DNA of 64,000 bases, from contig JANFAH010000080.1 in assembly GCA_024663395.1 (NCBI GenBank), positions 124,001-188,000 on the forward strand, read 5' to 3'. The notes below the pieces were generated by a model, which was given only the letters and a program-made list of their open reading frames with translations, had not been told where the DNA came from and ran no database searches. A program made the position numbers and the translations under genes. This stretch comes from Pisolithus tinctorius (taxonomy: Eukaryota; Basidiomycota; Agaricomycetes; Boletales; Pisolithaceae). This document shows positions 1 through 10,130 of this stretch, piece after piece; position 1 is the stretch's first letter; every line of letters begins with the position of its first letter.

Positions 1-2560
1 ACAAGGCTGGACATCACATCTGCCTGGACCTGGAGCTGGATCACAAGTTGGTGACTCCAGAGGAGTTGGAAGTCACCATGGACAATGACAGTCTCATATG
101 GGTGATGAATTCCCTACAGTTCAACACACCCCTGCCCATCTACCTTGGTCCCATCATTGAGGAAAAGGCTCCTATGCACAAGCACAATCATGTGTACATC
201 AATATCCTTGTGCCTCAGTCAGAGGCAGATTCCAGTGCCATTGGAAGCCATACCAAATGGTTGACCATGGCATTTCCTTTGTGTGGAGTTCCTCACACAG
301 TGTTTGGTGCCTTGAGAAATGCTGCTGGCACCATGAATGTCTACATTTGCTTCCCCAGGATGATCCACAGGGATGAGATGATGCACAAGCATGCCAATCA
401 CATCCCAAAGGAGGTCCTTGACTTTTTCTGGGAGCATGTCCTACTTCCAGCAATCTGTGCACATGCCAATGTTTCAAGTGCACCATATGTCTCTCTCACT
501 CTGAAGGAAGTGCAGTTCAAGGCATGAAAGGGTGGCAAAACCAAGAAGGCTGGTCAGCTGAAAGCAGTCCCCTTTTCTATGCAAGTGCTGAAGCAGATCC
601 AGAAGACCATGGAGGCAATCATTGGAGAGGACCCTTCATGATTTGCAAACTATGGTTCCTTCTTCTTTGTCCTGGAATGCAAGGGAATCAAGTTGTGGAC
701 AAAAACCACCCTGTTGGGAGCAGCTCAAATGCCAGTCCAAGCTCTCCTCCATGGACTTCCAGCTCTGGATTGGCCCCACATGGTAGACAGGGCCAATGGG
801 GAGCTCTTGGTCAACTTGGGAATCAGCATTCACCCCACATGTGATGAAAAGCTTGTGGGACTGTGGAGACTGGATGCCCTGGAAGCTTCCTTTGGGGCAG
901 GTGGATAATGCTTGGATAGTATGGGGGGATCCAAGCAGAGATGTTACAGGAGCAAGTGAGGCAAACTCACATTGCATTCAGAAGTGCTTAAAATCTGGCC
1001 TACGAGGTGATCTGACCCAACAACAACAGCCCCACCTTTGTCATGGACAAGGATGCTTATGCCCTGAACAATGACTTCATCAGGGAATGCATGCAGGCCA
1101 TCAACATGTATTCTGGAGATGCAAAGAAGGGGTCATATGGGGTGTGAGACAAGTACAGGATGAGTGGGGCTGCCATGGAGCAGGCAATACTGGTGGTGCC
1201 ACAAAGGGTGATGCATTTCCAAGCTCGATCATGCTCATATCTGATGCTTCCATCTTTGCAGATGGAAGAGCTTTTAGCCTCCAATCCTATTCTCTGGATC
1301 CCAACCAAAGTCCGGTTGGAATTTATGGCTGGATGCATCAGTGCCCTCCAGTTGGCTCAGACCTCTCTCAGGGAACTGGAACCACCCAACCTTGGTATTC
1401 TGACTGGCATCATCTGCCACATGATTCAGTGCATGTCCACCACTGCAATAATCATTTACTTCCATGTGAGAGAGTCCATGGCCCTTCTCCAGGTCTCCAG
1501 GATGTGTGAGCAGTTCAGAATGTTCTTCCTTTTGGACCTGGACTTGCATCATGTTCCCCATCTTCCAGAAGTTCAGGATCATGATGACCTGGAGGTACTC
1601 AAGCTGATGGAAGGAAAGTTGAAGAGGGGCAACAGACAACCTGCCTGGCCAAGGATTCCCCCTCTGGATGAAGTGGAACAATTTCCCATTGGCAGCAGAC
1701 TAATGTGGGCCAAATTGACAAGGACCATCCAACTGCAGCCTTGGTTGATCATGCAGGACTAGAAGTGGTTGGCCCAACTGTCCAGTCTGGGGCCAATGGT
1801 AGGGAAACTTTTCATTCTGTTTACCTGTCAGCTTTGGATCCAGTTGGATGTAACTTGGCTGACAGGTCCAGAGGGAAAAACAGAGTCAACATCTTTGGAA
1901 GATGCCATTCAGAGTTGGACTCTGAATGAGACCTTCAGGACAATACATGCCTGTGAATTCAAGGCCTGCAATGCAGAAATACCCAGGAGTGGAGGGGCTG
2001 GCCACTGACAGTCAAGCTTTGCAGAGAGGGTCAATCTGTTTTTCCTAGGACCCACAGCAGGACAACCTTCACAGAGGTCACCATGGAGTGTCTTCTGGAC
2101 AAAGCCTGGCTATATTTGGGAGTATCACCAGGTGATGAAGAACAGGACACCCCTGGAGGAGTTTGAGGTCCTGGACCACCTCAGCAGGATATTCACCATC
2201 CTTCAAATGTTACCTGATGTGACCAAAGGGAGTGCAAAGAGTTCTGGGAAGACATGGCAGGTGGAAGGTGTGAAGGTGGTTCTGGTGACAAATCCCAAGT
2301 TCTACAAGATCAATGGGATCTCCACCAGGAAGGAACAGCAGCAGGCCAGGAGATGAGCACCTCAAGTGGTAAAGCCCAGGAATGCACTGCAGATGGAGCT
2401 CCTGAAGCATGCTGGATATGACAAACTGCTGGCTAGCAAGGCCCTCATCTTAGAAAGGCAGAGGCTGAAAGAAGCACAGACGAAGAAGTCATCAAAGGCA
2501 AAGAATGCTCAAGAGCCTCCAGCAAGAAGAGGGAAGGCCTTGCATAGGGTGGAGGGTTAG
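1..2560 (+). pseudogene. Decayed repeat-derived protein gene, family not recognised
   Basis: Collinear protein-like stretches run through all three forward frames: 48-527, 524-650, 693-908, about 1060-1760, 1769-2008, 2132-2356 and 2366-2560. They read as one long protein with at least six frameshifts or stops. Recognisable pieces include PKEVLDFFWEHVLLPA near residue 120 and LWRLDALEASFGAGG at 862-908. The C-terminal end is Lys/Ser-rich. The first 1,000 bases contain no CG dinucleotide, so many codons have probably changed through C-to-T or G-to-A. I know this protein style only as repeated, uncharacterised sequence in mushroom genomes and cannot name it. The 5' end is outside the window. 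It is not expressed as an intact protein. Confidence 0.55.
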
Positions 2561-3323
2561 GGGACCACCTCATGCAGGGAAGCAGAGGGATGGGGAGGGG
2601 AAAGCAAGGATATGGGTACAGAGGGTGAAAGTGATGAATGCAATGTTGATATAGATTGTGGTTCCATTCCTGTGGAACTGAATCCCAGTGTTGCCTAGTG
2701 TAGTCTGATCAGGTAGCAACATGTTTGGCATCTTGGGATGATACCTGACCCCAACATGAACCCCCATCAGTAAACCACTTTGTGTGCTGGAAGTCCTAGG
2801 GAATCTGTCCAGTGCTGGACAGCTCTGGACAGCTCTGGCCAGCAAAAGTGATTTACTGATGCCCCTCTTCAGCTTCACTCTGTCAAAACAATTCCAGATC
2901 AATTCAGCTCTCCATACCATGTCTGTGCCACTTGAATGACATGGAAGGACCTTTGGATCACACCAGAAAGGATCCTATGTGTCATTTAATTGACCTGCCT
3001 GTTCCCCCTCCTCATATCCTGGGGGTGCTAATCCTGTAAAATTTAGGAAGCATGAAAGCTTATCAGGAATGGTTGTCCTGGAGGGCCTGAAAGTCACAAC
3101 AGATGATGGCAATGGTCACAGGGTTCCTAGGTGTCAGAATATCCATGTAAGATATGTTACCCCCCCCTTCCCATGTTCACTCCATCAAAACAATTTCAGA
3201 GATTGATCTGGCTGTCTGAATCATGTCCACCCCATCTGTATGACATTACAAGACCATCAGAATTGCATTAGAAAGGTCCCCATATTTGCTTCATTGACAT
3301 ACCTGATCCCCTCCTCATACTCC
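2561..3323. repeat. CpG-poor non-coding flank with a diverged direct repeat
   Basis: No gene is visible. A block of about 145 bp at 2883-3025 resembles 3184-3326 (both have TCAAAACAATT near the start and CCCCTCCTCATA near the end), so this is a diverged direct repeat about 300 bp apart. The sequence is almost free of CG. Element D is inserted at its right end. Confidence 0.5.
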
Positions 3324-3328
3324 AGGGA

Positions 3329-3728
3329 TGTTATGCCATGCTCACATGTTTCCTTTCTGCAGACTCTTTGCGTACTCGTTCACACCCTGCTCCACCTCTT
3401 GAGGCATTCCCTTCCCCTGCAAGCCACTGTCTACACAGTTGGACTTGTGTTCTGTACATTTCCCCTTCTCTTTCCTTTTATGGTAGACCCCTGTCTACCC
3501 TGCATTGTACTATAACCAGACATTGCATCTGTTCCCTTTCCTTCCATGATCCACTGGTGGCCCTGATCCATGCGGTCACATGACACATTCACCCTGGCTA
3601 CCCTGGTGTGTTTGTTTACCCCTACATACATCACATATGCAGTTAGTCCCTCTTCCCTTCATCTACCCTGTTTACCCTTGCACCCACAGATGTGGTTGTA
3701 CATGTAGTCCTGCTGTGCAGTGACTCGG
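3329..3728 (+). repeat. 5' LTR of element D, first part
   Basis: This matches the first 400 bp of the LTR at 34092, with many transitions. It breaks off at the target site of element A. Confidence 0.9.
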
Positions 3729-4190
3729 TGTAGGGAACGAGTTCGAGTTCCCTAGGAGAATCCGTCTTGGTCAGGGGTTTAGGGGTGGAAGGACTTGTTT
3801 TATTTCTTGCCTTTGTTTTTGTGTTTGTACCCCTGGACTTGGTGGCGAGCAGCCGCGTTGCTGACTAAGCACGTGTGCTGTGTTCGCGCGAGTTCAGTTT
3901 ACCATAGAACCAGTACATGTCACAGGCCCTCAGTAGCAGGGTGATTTAGTCTCGCAATTCGGCGAGTTTTTGAGGTTAGATTTATTACTTTGGGGAGTAC
4001 CCAAAGTGCCAGGAGGACTGGCAAGAGTATTAGACAGGCACAGCTAAGTATCTTTTTTTTCTAGTTCGCATTTTTTACCTTTTTACTACACTTCTTTCTC
4101 CAGAGAGAACCTCCCTTTTGGGTCGAGCACTAAACTCGCCCATTACTGACTATTACCATTATAGGTACATTCATTTTACCTATTCCTACA
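3729..4190 (+). repeat. 5' LTR of element A
   Basis: 462-bp direct repeat of 10131-10592, bounded by TGTAGG and CCTACA, a perfect 6-bp terminal inverted repeat. Confidence 0.95.
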
Positions 4191-4192
4191 TC

Positions 4193-4212
4193 TGGAGCCC
4201 ACCGCGAGGGGG
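4193..4212 (+). promoter_or_regulatory. Putative primer-binding site of element A
   Basis: TGGAGCCCACCGCGAGGG starts two bases after the 5' LTR. It opens with TGG, complementary to a tRNA CCA end. The same site in reverse orientation, with one CpG-type change, lies beside the LTR of B at about 31399-31416. Which tRNA is used cannot be told from here. Confidence 0.6.
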
Positions 4213-4302
4213 GTTCTGTCCAATTTGGGGAAAGAAGTCACCGTTTTATCACCGAACGAAGTCTTTGCTGGGTTGAGTTGGACAAGCTAAGTATTCAGAG
4301 TC

Positions 4303-7300
4303 TTGATTCTAGCTACCATCTACTCTCAGGAATTCAGGAAATTTTCAGAGTTATTTTTCGAGCAGCAAATGTCGAGCAAGTATCTAAGTCGAAGATCCCT
4401 CGAGCCGAGAAGCAAGTCCGAAGGCAAATTAGTAGTCGAATTTCTGCGAAGAAGTCGTGAGAATGCGCCGAGAGAACTCGAGGGAATGCCACCGAGGCAT
4501 TTGAAGGATGCACCATGGTTCTCAGGGTATGCGTCTGACCTTTTTAGGTATTTCGAAGAGGTTCGAAGTCTTTGCGAGCACGAGAATTGCTTCGATGACC
4601 AAGAATGGGCAAAATGGGTGTGCTGGTATGCAAGTAGCAAAGTCTCGGACTCATGGTACAAATTCATCGAAGATCGGCTGAGTTGGCCCGAATTCGTGGT
4701 AGCCATTGCGCGTTTGTATCCTGGGTCCCGGAAAATGGATCAACAGTACTCGAGGAATGACCTTTACAGCCTCGTTGACAGCCGAGCAAGAAGAGAAATT
4801 CGTACAGAGGAAGAACTGATGAACTACAGACTATATTTTCTAGATTTAGCAACGTTCCTACGGGTTTCGAAGCAACTCGAGGCTGACGAGCTCGAAGACC
4901 TCTATGTACAAGGCTTCGACAAGGAATTCCGGCGCGAAATTATTCGGAAAATGCGACGCGACGATCGACGGCGACACTCGGACGATCCATGGCCCATGGA
5001 GCAAGTAACATACACAGCAACACGACTACTACACAAAGGATTTCGCTCGGAGCAAGCACAAACAAGCGCGGGAGACTACTATGAGCCACAAAGTGACCCA
5101 GAATCGAGTTCGGACAAGCAACATCTATCTACGAAGTGTTTTCTGCCTACAGCTACACATGACTCGCTGACGTCCAGTATACAGGGATCTACAGGGTTAT
5201 CGGGATACATAGAGTGCGAGAAAGTACCGAAGTTAGTTTCAGCAAGTCGCGCGCAGCCACCGAGTTCATCCGAGAAGACAAAGAGTGAAGACCGAAGCCC
5301 TGCCAGGCTCATCAAAGCAGCCGCAGCAACCTATTTTGAGACGGGAGAGTTTTCCTTGAGTACAAACAGAATACTGACTACTGAGTTACAGGAAGCAGTA
5401 GAACTCGAGCGAGTCAAACCTGCGTTGGTGGAGGAACCACTCATGACGAAAGTCCCGTTCGAATTCGAAGCGAATTACAACACACAAAGGGGTTTTTCAT
5501 TTTGTTCGTATCGAGCTTCTCTGATGGCTACTGGTGTGCCACTACAGGAGTCCTACCTAAGAGGTCGAGGCAGTGAAAGGAGCGACCTCGGAGTTCCTGC
5601 AGTCAGCAGAAATACGCATCAGTTAACCGACGACCTATTCAGGTCAAAGATTCCGCTCGAGTTCGAAGCTGAAAGGCTCGAAGAACACCCGAAGCCCATA
5701 GGAGTTGAAGTCGAAGGGCTCGAATCACTCACAGGCAGTCCCGAAGCAGAAAGGTTGGTATACAAGGAGGTCATTGACTCACACAGAGTGCCGCAGCACA
5801 TGAATCACATCGAGTCGAAGGTTATTGCGAGAAGAATTCAGATCGAGGAGCCATCGAGGCTCGTCATACGAAGGAAGCCGCCAGAAGAAGTTTTGCGAGT
5901 CGAAATGTTGAAGCACGTGGCGAGGGTGGACGACCTCGCACTCGAGATATTCCGTGGCCGCGCAGCATCAGCAGTGTATATTTTATCCAAGAATCCGTCG
6001 AGAGAATCGACGCGCGCACTCGGTATTAGGACTTGCGCAGAAAGTCCTGCAATGTTGACTAAGCGGAGTCACGTGACCGCTTTGCGCGTTGTGGCCGCGC
6101 GCACTCAAGTACTACATACTGACAACTATAGTGTTACAGGCTGGCTACGCAAGATCGCGACGATCGAAGGATATGAAGAATGGGGCGAACAACGTACCGT
6201 ATGGAAGTTACCGCGATTACGAGCGACGGCGACGATGACAAGAGCGACAACGGCAGTGGATAACGCGACAACGACGTCGACAATGATTACAACGAGTGCG
6301 GATCGATGGCCAAGCGAGATCGGATGTGCCACTCGACGGAAACGGGGCACGAAGAGCACAGATGGAGAGCCCAACGGCTCACAGGTTTGTTTTGATTTGG
6401 AAACGTTTTACTTACATCTACCTTATTCTAGGGAAAGCGAGTATCTACGACGAAGTGCGATAGCGGCGCGGGAGTCCACGACAGACTACGAACGAAAGAC
6501 GCGCGAACATACCGCGAGACGATGCGCGACGAGCGCGGATACCGAGCTCGATGGCTCAGAGGTACGTTTTGATTTCGGAACGTTTTACTTACATCTGCCC
6601 TACTCTAGGAAAGCCGGATATCTACAACAGACAATGATCGCGGTACAGGGAACAACGACGTCGACGACGATTACAACGAGTGCGGATCGACGGCCAGGCA
6701 AGATCGGATGCGCCGTTCTATGGAGACAAGGCGCGAGGAGTGCAGGCGCTGAGCTCGACAGCTCATGGGTTCGTTTCGATTTCGAGACGTTTTACTTACG
6801 ACTATCCTACTCTAGGGCAAACAGACGTACACGGCGAAGCACAACGGAGGTCCTCGCGATCGCAATTCGAGGGTCAACGGTGGACTACGAACGGGCGAGA
6901 GCGACAGCAACGACGACGACGACCCTACTTAGCGCGGATCAACGGCCGTACGAGAGTGGAAGTGCCGTTCGGTGGAGATGGGACACGACGAGCGTGGATA
7001 CTGAGCCTGATGGCTCAAAGGTTCGTTTCAGCTTTAGACCGTTTTACTCACATCTGTTCTACACTAGGGAAAATGGCTATATACGACGAAGACCGAAGGA
7101 TATCCAGGCCATCGCAATACAAAAAACGACGATGACGACAACGATGCTGGACGCGGATCGAGGGCTGCGCGAGGCTAGAACAGCCGTTCGATGGGAACAA
7201 GGCGCTACGAGCGCGGGTACTGGGCTCGATGGCCCAAGGTTTTGTTTTGATTCTGGAAAGCGATACTTACATCTACTTTATCCTAGAGAAAGCGACTATA

Positions 7301-9459
7301 CACATCGGCATCCAAACTACGTCCAAGCGACCGCGATACGAGGGACTACGACGATCTACGAGGAAACACAGCAGACCGAAGGCTCGAGACTATCGATGGC
7401 GACCACAGCAAGGGTGGCAGCGGCAGCGACTGGAGCGACAGCGACGACGACGCTTAACACAGATCAAAGGCCACACGAGGCGAGAATTGCCATCCAAAGG
7501 AAACAACGCGCGATGAAGACCACCGAGCTCGAACGCTCGAAGTTCTGTTTTGGTCTTATGATAGTTTACTTACACCTTCGTTATTCTAGGGAAGACAGAT
7601 ACCTACGACGAACTACGATTGCAATAGAAGGGCCTACGGAAGTCTACGATCGAAGATCGTACGGGTGTACAGCAAGACTAGCACGAAGACTACGGTTCGA
7701 TCTACAACAGCGATTGTCGAGGAGTATCGAGGCCCTGCCGAGTGGGCTTAACAGCCCGAAGTTTAGCTTTCTCCTTGGAGCGTTTTACTTACAGCTACCT
7801 TATTCTAGAAAAAACGGACGTGCGAGACGATGCTCGAGCTACATACAAGCAGCCGTGATACGATGGACTGCGACGATCTACGAAGAAAGACAGCGGGCCG
7901 TCGAGGGAAAGCTACATGACAAGATGCGAAGGCACTACTACGAATGGGGCGAGCAGCCAGGACAGGTGCGAAAGCTACGGTTCAAGCTACATCGACAATC
8001 ATCAAGGATACGACGTCTGACGAGCGTTGATATGGAGCCCGACAGCTCGCATTTTTATTCTTGTTTCGCAGCATTTTACTTACGAGTATGTTATTCTAGA
8101 GTAGACGACGCCATCGAAGAAAGAACATGTCAATATACAGCGCGACAAGTACGACGACTACGATATGCCTCTGGAAACGAATTCGAAGCGACTCGGCGGA
8201 CTTGCACGCAAGACCTAGCACGAATAGCAACGCGAGGGCGAGAGTTGAAGTCGCGACAGGATACACAACATGCGAGGAGTATCGAGACCACACCGAGTGG
8301 GCTCTACAGCCCAAGTTTTAGTTATTGTCTTAGACCGTTTTGCTTACAGCCACCGCATTTTAGAGAACGCGAATTTTTACAGAGTGTCAACGAACCTTCG
8401 AGTATCGACGCGCCTACAGTACGAAGGTCCGGATCAGGACGACCTGCGACCGCGCCCCTTCAAGAAGAAGATGCCTATCTTACCATCGATCGAAGCGAAA
8501 TTTTAGGTCGACGCGCCATCGAACGGTTAGCGAAGGGAGACTCCATCCCCGTGTCGGATATCGTGCAGAGACATCACGAAGTCTCATTTTATTCGGGGGA
8601 CACCACAGACGAACGGGACGTGTTGGATATATTGGAGAGATCGGGCGTTACATATATTGTACAGAATGCCTTACTACGGCGAGGCGCGAAAGACCCCTCC
8701 GTCTACTTCAGGGGTTACGTCGAAGGCACCCGGGCCGTCATCGAGGCAGCCATCGCAGCCGGTGTCCTGCCCTATCTGGAGAAGCCGTTCGACGCGTATA
8801 ATCTACTGCCTTACCGTTCTACCACGCCGAGCGAACCCAATCTAGAACAACGAAGTCGCACACAGTGTATTCGAAGCGATGTGGATTCAGATGCTGAGCC
8901 CGAGCGCTCATTTTTGTCTTTTGTTTTTATGACAATCTACTCACGAATCTACAGGTCTAAGGTACTCGACCAAGTCGAAGCGCAGTCGCTGATATCCGAA
9001 GGAAAAGAAGATGCCAAGGTGCCCTCTTCGGTTTTGATTCGAGCATATTCTACTTTTGAAGCCATCCGTCAGTACTTGGCATCAGGACTCTGTCCACCTG
9101 ACTGTGAGGTGGGAGGATGGAGCTTGAGATTGAAGGAAGTTAGTGTCTGCACCTGTCAGGGTCGAAGACCTATCTTCGAGGCGGGCTCGAAGATCTACAG
9201 ATCCAAGGTGACATGTTTCGTTATGATTCGAGCTTGTACTACGTTGCAGTACTCTGTTCCTAGGGTCGAGAAAGTAGTGAACAGGGATGGGCGACTCGAA
9301 GTCGCTCGGCGACACTTACTGCAAGGGCTTCGGCCACCAGACGAAGTACGAGAAATCAAGTGTGCGCATGCACAGGGAGTAAAGACTGTGAAAATAGGAG
9401 TGGGACGGGTGGACGGAGCGAAGGTCCCGGTGAGCGTGTCGATATATAGTTTTCTTTAA
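4303..9459 (+). CDS. Long open frame of element A: gag-like domain followed by intron-unit array and ERG26-like fragment
   Basis: An uninterrupted frame of 1718 codons. Residues about 60-260 resemble the gag/capsid region of basidiomycete Gypsy elements (motif MPPRHLKDAPWF near residue 62, then a helix-rich stretch with LYPGSRKMDQQYS and SRARREIRTEEEL). Residues about 260-600 are a linker. Residues about 640-1370 repeat the signature FYLHLPYSRE. That signature is probably translated intron: at DNA level each copy is a GT..CTTAC..CTAG segment of 47-49 nt. About 1390-1510 is ERG26-like. No retroviral enzyme is present. The true product is likely shorter or spliced, because 47-nt introns would shift the frame. 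The gag call is fairly sure; the single-protein reading is doubtful. Confidence 0.5.
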   Translation: MILATIYSQEFRKFSELFFEQQMSSKYLSRRSLEPRSKSEGKLVVEFLRRSRENAPRELEGMPPRHLKDAPWFSGYASDLFRYFEEVRSLCEHENCFDDQEWAKWVCWYASSKVSDSWYKFIEDRLSWPEFVVAIARLYPGSRKMDQQYSRNDLYSLVDSRARREIRTEEELMNYRLYFLDLATFLRVSKQLEADELEDLYVQGFDKEFRREIIRKMRRDDRRRHSDDPWPMEQVTYTATRLLHKGFRSEQAQTSAGDYYEPQSDPESSSDKQHLSTKCFLPTATHDSLTSSIQGSTGLSGYIECEKVPKLVSASRAQPPSSSEKTKSEDRSPARLIKAAAATYFETGEFSLSTNRILTTELQEAVELERVKPALVEEPLMTKVPFEFEANYNTQRGFSFCSYRASLMATGVPLQESYLRGRGSERSDLGVPAVSRNTHQLTDDLFRSKIPLEFEAERLEEHPKPIGVEVEGLESLTGSPEAERLVYKEVIDSHRVPQHMNHIESKVIARRIQIEEPSRLVIRRKPPEEVLRVEMLKHVARVDDLALEIFRGRAASAVYILSKNPSRESTRALGIRTCAESPAMLTKRSHVTALRVVAARTQVLHTDNYSVTGWLRKIATIEGYEEWGEQRTVWKLPRLRATATMTRATTAVDNATTTSTMITTSADRWPSEIGCATRRKRGTKSTDGEPNGSQVCFDLETFYLHLPYSRESEYLRRSAIAARESTTDYERKTREHTARRCATSADTELDGSEVRFDFGTFYLHLPYSRKAGYLQQTMIAVQGTTTSTTITTSADRRPGKIGCAVLWRQGARSAGAELDSSWVRFDFETFYLRLSYSRANRRTRRSTTEVLAIAIRGSTVDYERARATATTTTTLLSADQRPYESGSAVRWRWDTTSVDTEPDGSKVRFSFRPFYSHLFYTRENGYIRRRPKDIQAIAIQKTTMTTTMLDADRGLREARTAVRWEQGATSAGTGLDGPRFCFDSGKRYLHLLYPRESDYTHRHPNYVQATAIRGTTTIYEETQQTEGSRLSMATTARVAAAATGATATTTLNTDQRPHEARIAIQRKQRAMKTTELERSKFCFGLMIVYLHLRYSREDRYLRRTTIAIEGPTEVYDRRSYGCTARLARRLRFDLQQRLSRSIEALPSGLNSPKFSFLLGAFYLQLPYSRKNGRARRCSSYIQAAVIRWTATIYEERQRAVEGKLHDKMRRHYYEWGEQPGQVRKLRFKLHRQSSRIRRLTSVDMEPDSSHFYSCFAAFYLRVCYSRVDDAIEERTCQYTARQVRRLRYASGNEFEATRRTCTQDLARIATRGRELKSRQDTQHARSIETTPSGLYSPSFSYCLRPFCLQPPHFREREFLQSVNEPSSIDAPTVRRSGSGRPATAPLQEEDAYLTIDRSEILGRRAIERLAKGDSIPVSDIVQRHHEVSFYSGDTTDERDVLDILERSGVTYIVQNALLRRGAKDPSVYFRGYVEGTRAVIEAAIAAGVLPYLEKPFDAYNLLPYRSTTPSEPNLEQRSRTQCIRSDVDSDAEPERSFLSFVFMTIYSRIYRSKVLDQVEAQSLISEGKEDAKVPSSVLIRAYSTFEAIRQYLASGLCPPDCEVGGWSLRLKEVSVCTCQGRRPIFEAGSKIYRSKVTCFVMIRACTTLQYSVPRVEKVVNRDGRLEVARRHLLQGLRPPDEVREIKCAHAQGVKTVKIGVGRVDGAKVPVSVSIYSFL
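6158..8400 (+). repeat. Array of tandem exon-hairpin-intron units in element A
   Basis: About nine diverged units of roughly 180-300 bp. Each unit has a 14-nt hairpin of form GAGCn6GCTC or GGGCn6GCCC. It is followed within 1-5 nt by an intron-like segment with a GT start, a CTTAC or CTCAC branch motif about 15 nt from the end, and a CTAG or TTAG end. Intron-like segments are 6385-6431, 6562-6608, 6769-6815, 7021-7067, 7239-7286, 7542-7589, 7761-7808, a copy with a damaged donor ending 8099, and 8315-8363. Exon-like parts share blocks such as GCGGATC, CGATGG and TACGACGA. Further weaker introns follow at about 8916 and 9208. The same array lies in element B on the other strand. Confidence 0.8.
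8464..8860 (+). pseudogene. Captured ERG26-like (3-beta-HSD/SDR) fragment in element A
   Basis: In the frame of the long ORF, about 115 residues match the N-terminal Rossmann half of fungal sterol-4-alpha-carboxylate 3-dehydrogenase. Landmarks are SDIVQRHHEV, VLDILERSGVTYIV, AKDPSVYFRGYVEGT, AVIEAAIAAGV and EKPFDAYN. The glycine-rich NAD motif is degraded (ILGRR remains). About 25 residues after AAIAAGV that B still holds are missing here, and the sequence breaks in the catalytic YxxxK motif (Tyr kept, Lys lost). It then joins a stretch matching the later part of the copy in B (SEPNLEQRS). It cannot be an active enzyme. It is host sequence carried by a retroelement. Confidence 0.8.
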
Positions 9460-10130
9460 AATGAGTTCTGCTTCGAGCGACGTCATTCAACCGAGTCGTG
9501 CTAACCTTCGGGTGATTCTACTCACCCCGACTTATAGTTTCAAGTTCCGTTGTTTTTTTTTTCTTGGTGCTAAATCGTCTTAAGGACGAGCAGTAGTCGA
9601 GAGCACATATGTGTATAAGGGTAGTAAATACACGTCTGATCGAGGTTTTTAGGTACATATACGTCTTCGAGCTGCCTCGTAGAGGGTCTGCGTCCGCTGT
9701 ACCAGCCGCTGCGCTGTGCTACACCCCGTTACCGTTTCGCACAAAGACTGTGCCTCGAGGGGCAGTCTTTGACTCGCTCCACACTTGAGTTATTACTCGC
9801 TTGTTTGTTTGCCCGGAGTTTATCTCCGTTGTCGTTTGGTTCGAGGTTTGGTGTGCGAGAAGAGTGTTCGAGAGTAGCCAGAGTGTGTTAGAGAAGATAA
9901 GAGCGAAGAGGGGTCAGCGAAACCAAGCGCGTGTTTGAAGCCGAGGAAGTAAGTAGGCTGGCAAGGGTCAAGGATGTGGATGGGGGGATTGGGCTGCGAG
10001 GCTGGATGGCGCGAGGCTAGAGGGGCAAGGCGCCATGTTCAAGGGTCAAGGGAAGTAGATGCGAGGGCGGGGATGTTTGTGCGAGGAGGAGAGCGACCGA
10101 GGACGGTCGAGTTCTAAACTGCCCCTCGGA
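9460..10130 (+). other. 3' untranslated part of element A
   Basis: No coding signal is evident. The matching region in B is about 15936-16560 on the other strand. No classical polypurine tract lies directly before the 3' LTR; the nearest purine-rich run is near 10081-10100. Confidence 0.5.

Noticed and set aside
6680..7135. Second-frame ORF across the unit array
   Set aside because: It crosses two intron-like segments and one unit boundary. It may contain real exon frame pieces, but the unbroken reading is not credible.
6158..8400. CRISPR-like repeat array
   Set aside because: Units are long, diverged and eukaryotic in context, with splice signals instead of identical short repeats and unique spacers.
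4303..9459. A single 1718-residue protein with YLHLPYSRE repeats
   Set aside because: The repeated peptide is the translation of intron-like DNA with conserved splice signals. Other frames are also open across the array, and no enzyme domain supports one long product.
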